Of a stretch of DNA of 8,670 nt, positions 6,656-8,670 are shown in pieces. The notes below the pieces were generated by a model that had not been told where the DNA came from, did not search any database, and saw nothing but the letters and a program-made list of their open reading frames with translations. Where the stretch lies: assembly GCA_011526275.1 (NCBI GenBank), contig WTJP01000008.1, forward strand, positions 6,357 through 15,026, read 5' to 3'. This DNA comes from Candidatus Arcticimaribacter sp. (GTDB lineage Bacteria; Bacteroidota; Bacteroidia; Flavobacteriales; Flavobacteriaceae). The stretch's first letter is position 1. Each line of letters begins with the position of its first letter. Both the position numbers and the translations under genes were made by a program.

Positions 6656-7825
6656 TTAAGACTGAATTATTTTTACCAATTGTTGATCTTCTACCAAACG
6701 GATGCCATCTTCTACCAAACGATCTCCTGCATTTACTCCTTCAAGTACTTCTGTTTGATTGTTGGAAGATTTTCCTAATTGGACAAAAGTTTTGACCGCT
6801 TTAAAGGTGTTTTCTTGGGCAGCAACTGCTTCGAGCTTGTACACATAACTTCTTCCGGCTTGATCTTCTAAAATGTTTTTTGAAGGAATCAAAATGGCTT
6901 CAGGGTTGTTGTAGTCGTTGATTTGAAGCAACACTGTCATGTTGGGTTTTAATTGCCCTTGCTTATTGTCCAATTCAATTTCAACACGGAAAGAACGGTT
7001 GTTGGGGTTGATAAAATTACCCACAGCACTAACACTAGCCGCTCTGTTTTCATTCAAAACAGGGATTTCTACTTTCACTTCTGAATTGGTTTGAATGTTG
7101 GGTAGGTGAACTTCAGGAATTGAAGCGCTCACCTTCATTTGATCGAGGTTGATGACACGCACTACTGGGGTCATGCCGGGCGCTAAAGAGCTACCTTCGT
7201 CGGCCATGATGTGATCTACTATCCCGTCGAAGGGAGCGGTGATTTTCGTCTTTGCCACTTGATCTTGCATTTGTGCAATGCTTTTTTCCAAACTTTTAAA
7301 TTGGGTTTCGGCTTGCAGGTACTGCATTTCAGAACCAATTTTTTGCTCCCACAAACGCTGTTGACGCTCGAAAGTAGTTTTGGCTAGGGCATATTGAATC
7401 TCCAATTGCTGTAATTGGTCTATCATTCCGCTGTCAGAAAGCACAGCCAAAACTTGTCCTTTCTTTACCCGTTGTCCTTCTTTTACTGCCACCTTTTTTA
7501 ACAAGGCGGGGATTTCAGGATACATCACAATGTTTCGGTCGGTTTCCAATGTTCCTTGGAAGCTTACATAGTGGGCATAGGGAGCACTTGCTGCATTGAT
7601 GCTGGTCACCAAAAGGAATTTTTGCTCTTTGTCGATTTCGCCAATCGCTTGGTTGAGTTCTTCCAATTCTACTTGCAGGGTATTGAGGTTTTTCACAACC
7701 TCTGCTTTTTTGTTTTGGATGCTGGCCAAGTCTTGGGTAGCAATGATCTCGGCAGTTGTTTTTTTCTCTTCCGATCCACATTGAATCAAAAGAAGTGCGC
7801 TTAGGAGTAGAAGGGTGTTTTTCAT
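6656..7825 (-). CDS. RND efflux periplasmic adaptor (membrane fusion protein), lipoprotein
   Basis: Adaptors of this family bridge the RND pump and the TolC-like channel across the periplasm. The 389-aa protein starts with a lipoprotein signal, a short Leu-rich segment ending LLIQC with Cys16 as the probable lipidated residue, followed by GSEEKK. Residues about 30-70 form a heptad-like helix (KKAEVVKNLNTLQVELEELN) before the barrel. The first lipoyl half is about 95-130 (VKEGQRVKKGQVLAVL), an alpha-hairpin follows (about 131-193, rich in Gln, Leu, Glu), and the second lipoyl half is about 194-225 (TKITAPFDGIVDHI). Beta-barrel and membrane-proximal domains then run to the end (NPNNRSFRVEIELDN, LKPNMTVLLQI, ILIPSKNIL, VLEGVNAGDRLVEDG). 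It lies 7 nt after the TolC-like gene and 10 nt before the pump gene. No Shine-Dalgarno precedes the ATG. The general assignment is secure; the substrate is unknown. Confidence 0.95.
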   Translation of the reverse strand: MKNTLLLLSALLLIQCGSEEKKTTAEIIATQDLASIQNKKAEVVKNLNTLQVELEELNQAIGEIDKEQKFLLVTSINAASAPYAHYVSFQGTLETDRNIVMYPEIPALLKKVAVKEGQRVKKGQVLAVLSDSGMIDQLQQLEIQYALAKTTFERQQRLWEQKIGSEMQYLQAETQFKSLEKSIAQMQDQVAKTKITAPFDGIVDHIMADEGSSLAPGMTPVVRVINLDQMKVSASIPEVHLPNIQTNSEVKVEIPVLNENRAASVSAVGNFINPNNRSFRVEIELDNKQGQLKPNMTVLLQINDYNNPEAILIPSKNILEDQAGRSYVYKLEAVAAQENTFKAVKTFVQLGKSSNNQTEVLEGVNAGDRLVEDGIRLVEDQQLVKIIQS

Positions 7826-7832
7826 GGTTCGA

Positions 7833-8670
7833 CTATTGTGCGTTGTTGGTAATCGTTTCTAAGTTTGTTTTATCTAAAATGACTTGTCGCATGCTTTGAA
7901 GAAGATTTTGCTGCGCTTGATACAATTGTACTTGCGCTTGGCGGAGTTCAAAGCTCCCCACCAATCCTTCAAAGAATTTGGTGGTGTTTTTGCGTTCAAT
8001 ACGCTCGGCTAAAGCGACATTGTCTTGAGCCGTTTGGTAGTTTTGCTTGGCTAGGCTGAAATTGTTCAAGGCGTTTTGCCAGTCGACAAATATTTTCGCC
8101 TTGGTTTCGATGAGTTGAGTCTCCGCTTGCATCAAGCTTAATTTCGCTTTTTGCGAACTCGCGGTTCTTCCCAAGGAACTAAAAATGGGTACGCGAACCC
8201 GCAAACCAAAGGCCGAAGAGCCAAACCATTTTTGACTGGATTCGGTAAAGGTAAAGGTGTCGCTGTTCCCCATATACATGCCGTTGAGGAAGGCGCTGAA
8301 CGAAGGTAAAGCCTTTGCGCGTTCCAGGCGGTAAAGTAAACTTTCTGAAGTCACGTTGTTCTCGGCCAAACGAATGTCGATGTTGTTGGAATAATCGGAA
8401 GCGTCATTTTCTTCCAATAGTTCTTTTGCTACAAGACCGTCGAGGCTGTCACTCAGGCTGGGGTTTTCTTCAATTTCAATTCCCAACAAAAGTTTCAATA
8501 CATTCTCGGCCAATACCAACGATTTTTCCGCGTAGTTGATTTGAATTTTCAAGCTGGAAAGGGTGAGGCGCAGTTGTTCAACGCTTTCTTCTTCTACAAA
8601 ACCGTTGCTCATTAAGGCTTGGGTTTCGTTGAGGTTTTTCTCTAGGGCTGCAGCATTTTTATTGAGAATG
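7833..8670 (-). CDS. TolC-family outer membrane efflux protein, C-terminal part (5' end outside window)
   Basis: TolC-like trimers form the outer-membrane barrel and periplasmic tunnel of tripartite pumps. The frame is open through the window edge at 8670; ATG 8612 lies inside the conserved stretch NLNETQALMSNGFVEEESVE and is not the start. The visible 278 residues end at TAG (7833-7835), against about 420-480 aa for the whole family. Seen are the end of the first coiled-coil repeat (LMSNGFVEEESVEQLRLTLS, then a helix ending LLLGIEI), a second long helix (NIDIRLAENNV... YRLERAKALPSFSAF), a barrel-strand region (GLRVRVPIFSSLGRTASSQ) and the closing Ala/Gln-rich helices (QAETQLIETKAKIFVDWQNA, FELRQAQVQLYQAQQNLLQ). 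The signal peptide is outside the window. It is the first gene here of the efflux operon, 7 nt before the adaptor. Confidence 0.93.
   Translation of the reverse strand, partial: ILNKNAAALEKNLNETQALMSNGFVEEESVEQLRLTLSSLKIQINYAEKSLVLAENVLKLLLGIEIEENPSLSDSLDGLVAKELLEENDASDYSNNIDIRLAENNVTSESLLYRLERAKALPSFSAFLNGMYMGNSDTFTFTESSQKWFGSSAFGLRVRVPIFSSLGRTASSQKAKLSLMQAETQLIETKAKIFVDWQNALNNFSLAKQNYQTAQDNVALAERIERKNTTKFFEGLVGSFELRQAQVQLYQAQQNLLQSMRQVILDKTNLETITNNAQ

Noticed and set aside
6686..6721. A 15-base direct repeat (ATCTTCTACCAAACG) at 6686-6700 and 6707-6721, giving RLVED twice near the end of the adaptor.
   Set aside because: The C-terminus has the normal family length around GDRLVEDGIRLVED, so it is probably a chance or small in-gene similarity and not an inserted repeat.
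7515..8539. Open frames of 62-88 codons overlapping the adaptor and TolC-like genes.
   Set aside because: They are shadows in alternative frames with no start signal or recognisable product.
8610..8612. ATG at 8612 as the start of the TolC-like gene.
   Set aside because: The frame stays open to the window edge and the residues before this Met belong to the conserved coiled-coil stretch, so the Met is internal.

Overview
The window looks like ordinary chromosomal DNA of a member of the Bacteroidota, most likely Flavobacteriia. This rests on several things: the style of the proteins (an adaptor and RND pump of the kind common in this phylum, and an AspRS with the KGFMLWVDLRDRYGITQ signature I associate with Flavobacteria), the near absence of Shine-Dalgarno sequences in front of start codons, A/T-rich leaders, and two -7-like boxes (TACCTTTG and TACCTTTA) that fit the Bacteroidetes TAnnTTTG consensus. 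I cannot name a species. Coding density is very high and there is no gene-free stretch over 300 bases.

Left part, + strand (1-830): the 3' end of dxs (isoprenoid precursor synthesis) is followed after 5 nt by tadA (tRNA adenosine deaminase). The two are probably co-transcribed. tadA converges on a small cold-shock protein gene on the - strand (882-1073). Between them lies a perfect 10-bp stem hairpin whose T-run is oriented to end the cold-shock transcript.

Middle and right part, - strand (1152-8670, read right to left): a tripartite efflux operon consists of a TolC-like outer membrane protein (5' end cut by the window edge), a lipoprotein-type membrane fusion protein, and a 1148-aa RND inner-membrane pump, with 7- and 10-nt gaps. 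A 40-nt gap containing a promoter-like box leads to aspS (aspartyl-tRNA synthetase). The aspS stop codon directly abuts the ATG of an 84-aa two-helix membrane protein of unknown function. No regulator of the pump is in the window; it may lie upstream of the tolC gene.

The three efflux proteins would form one trans-envelope machine: the pump takes substrate from the inner membrane or periplasm, the adaptor bridges, and the TolC-like channel carries it out. I see no CRISPR array, mobile element, RNA gene or defence system, and no convincing undescribed system. The most notable points are within the RND pump (a predicted extra membrane hairpin in the central loop, and a reduced set of charged proton-relay residues), the N-terminal coiled coil of the adaptor, and the uncharacterised small membrane protein coupled to aspS.
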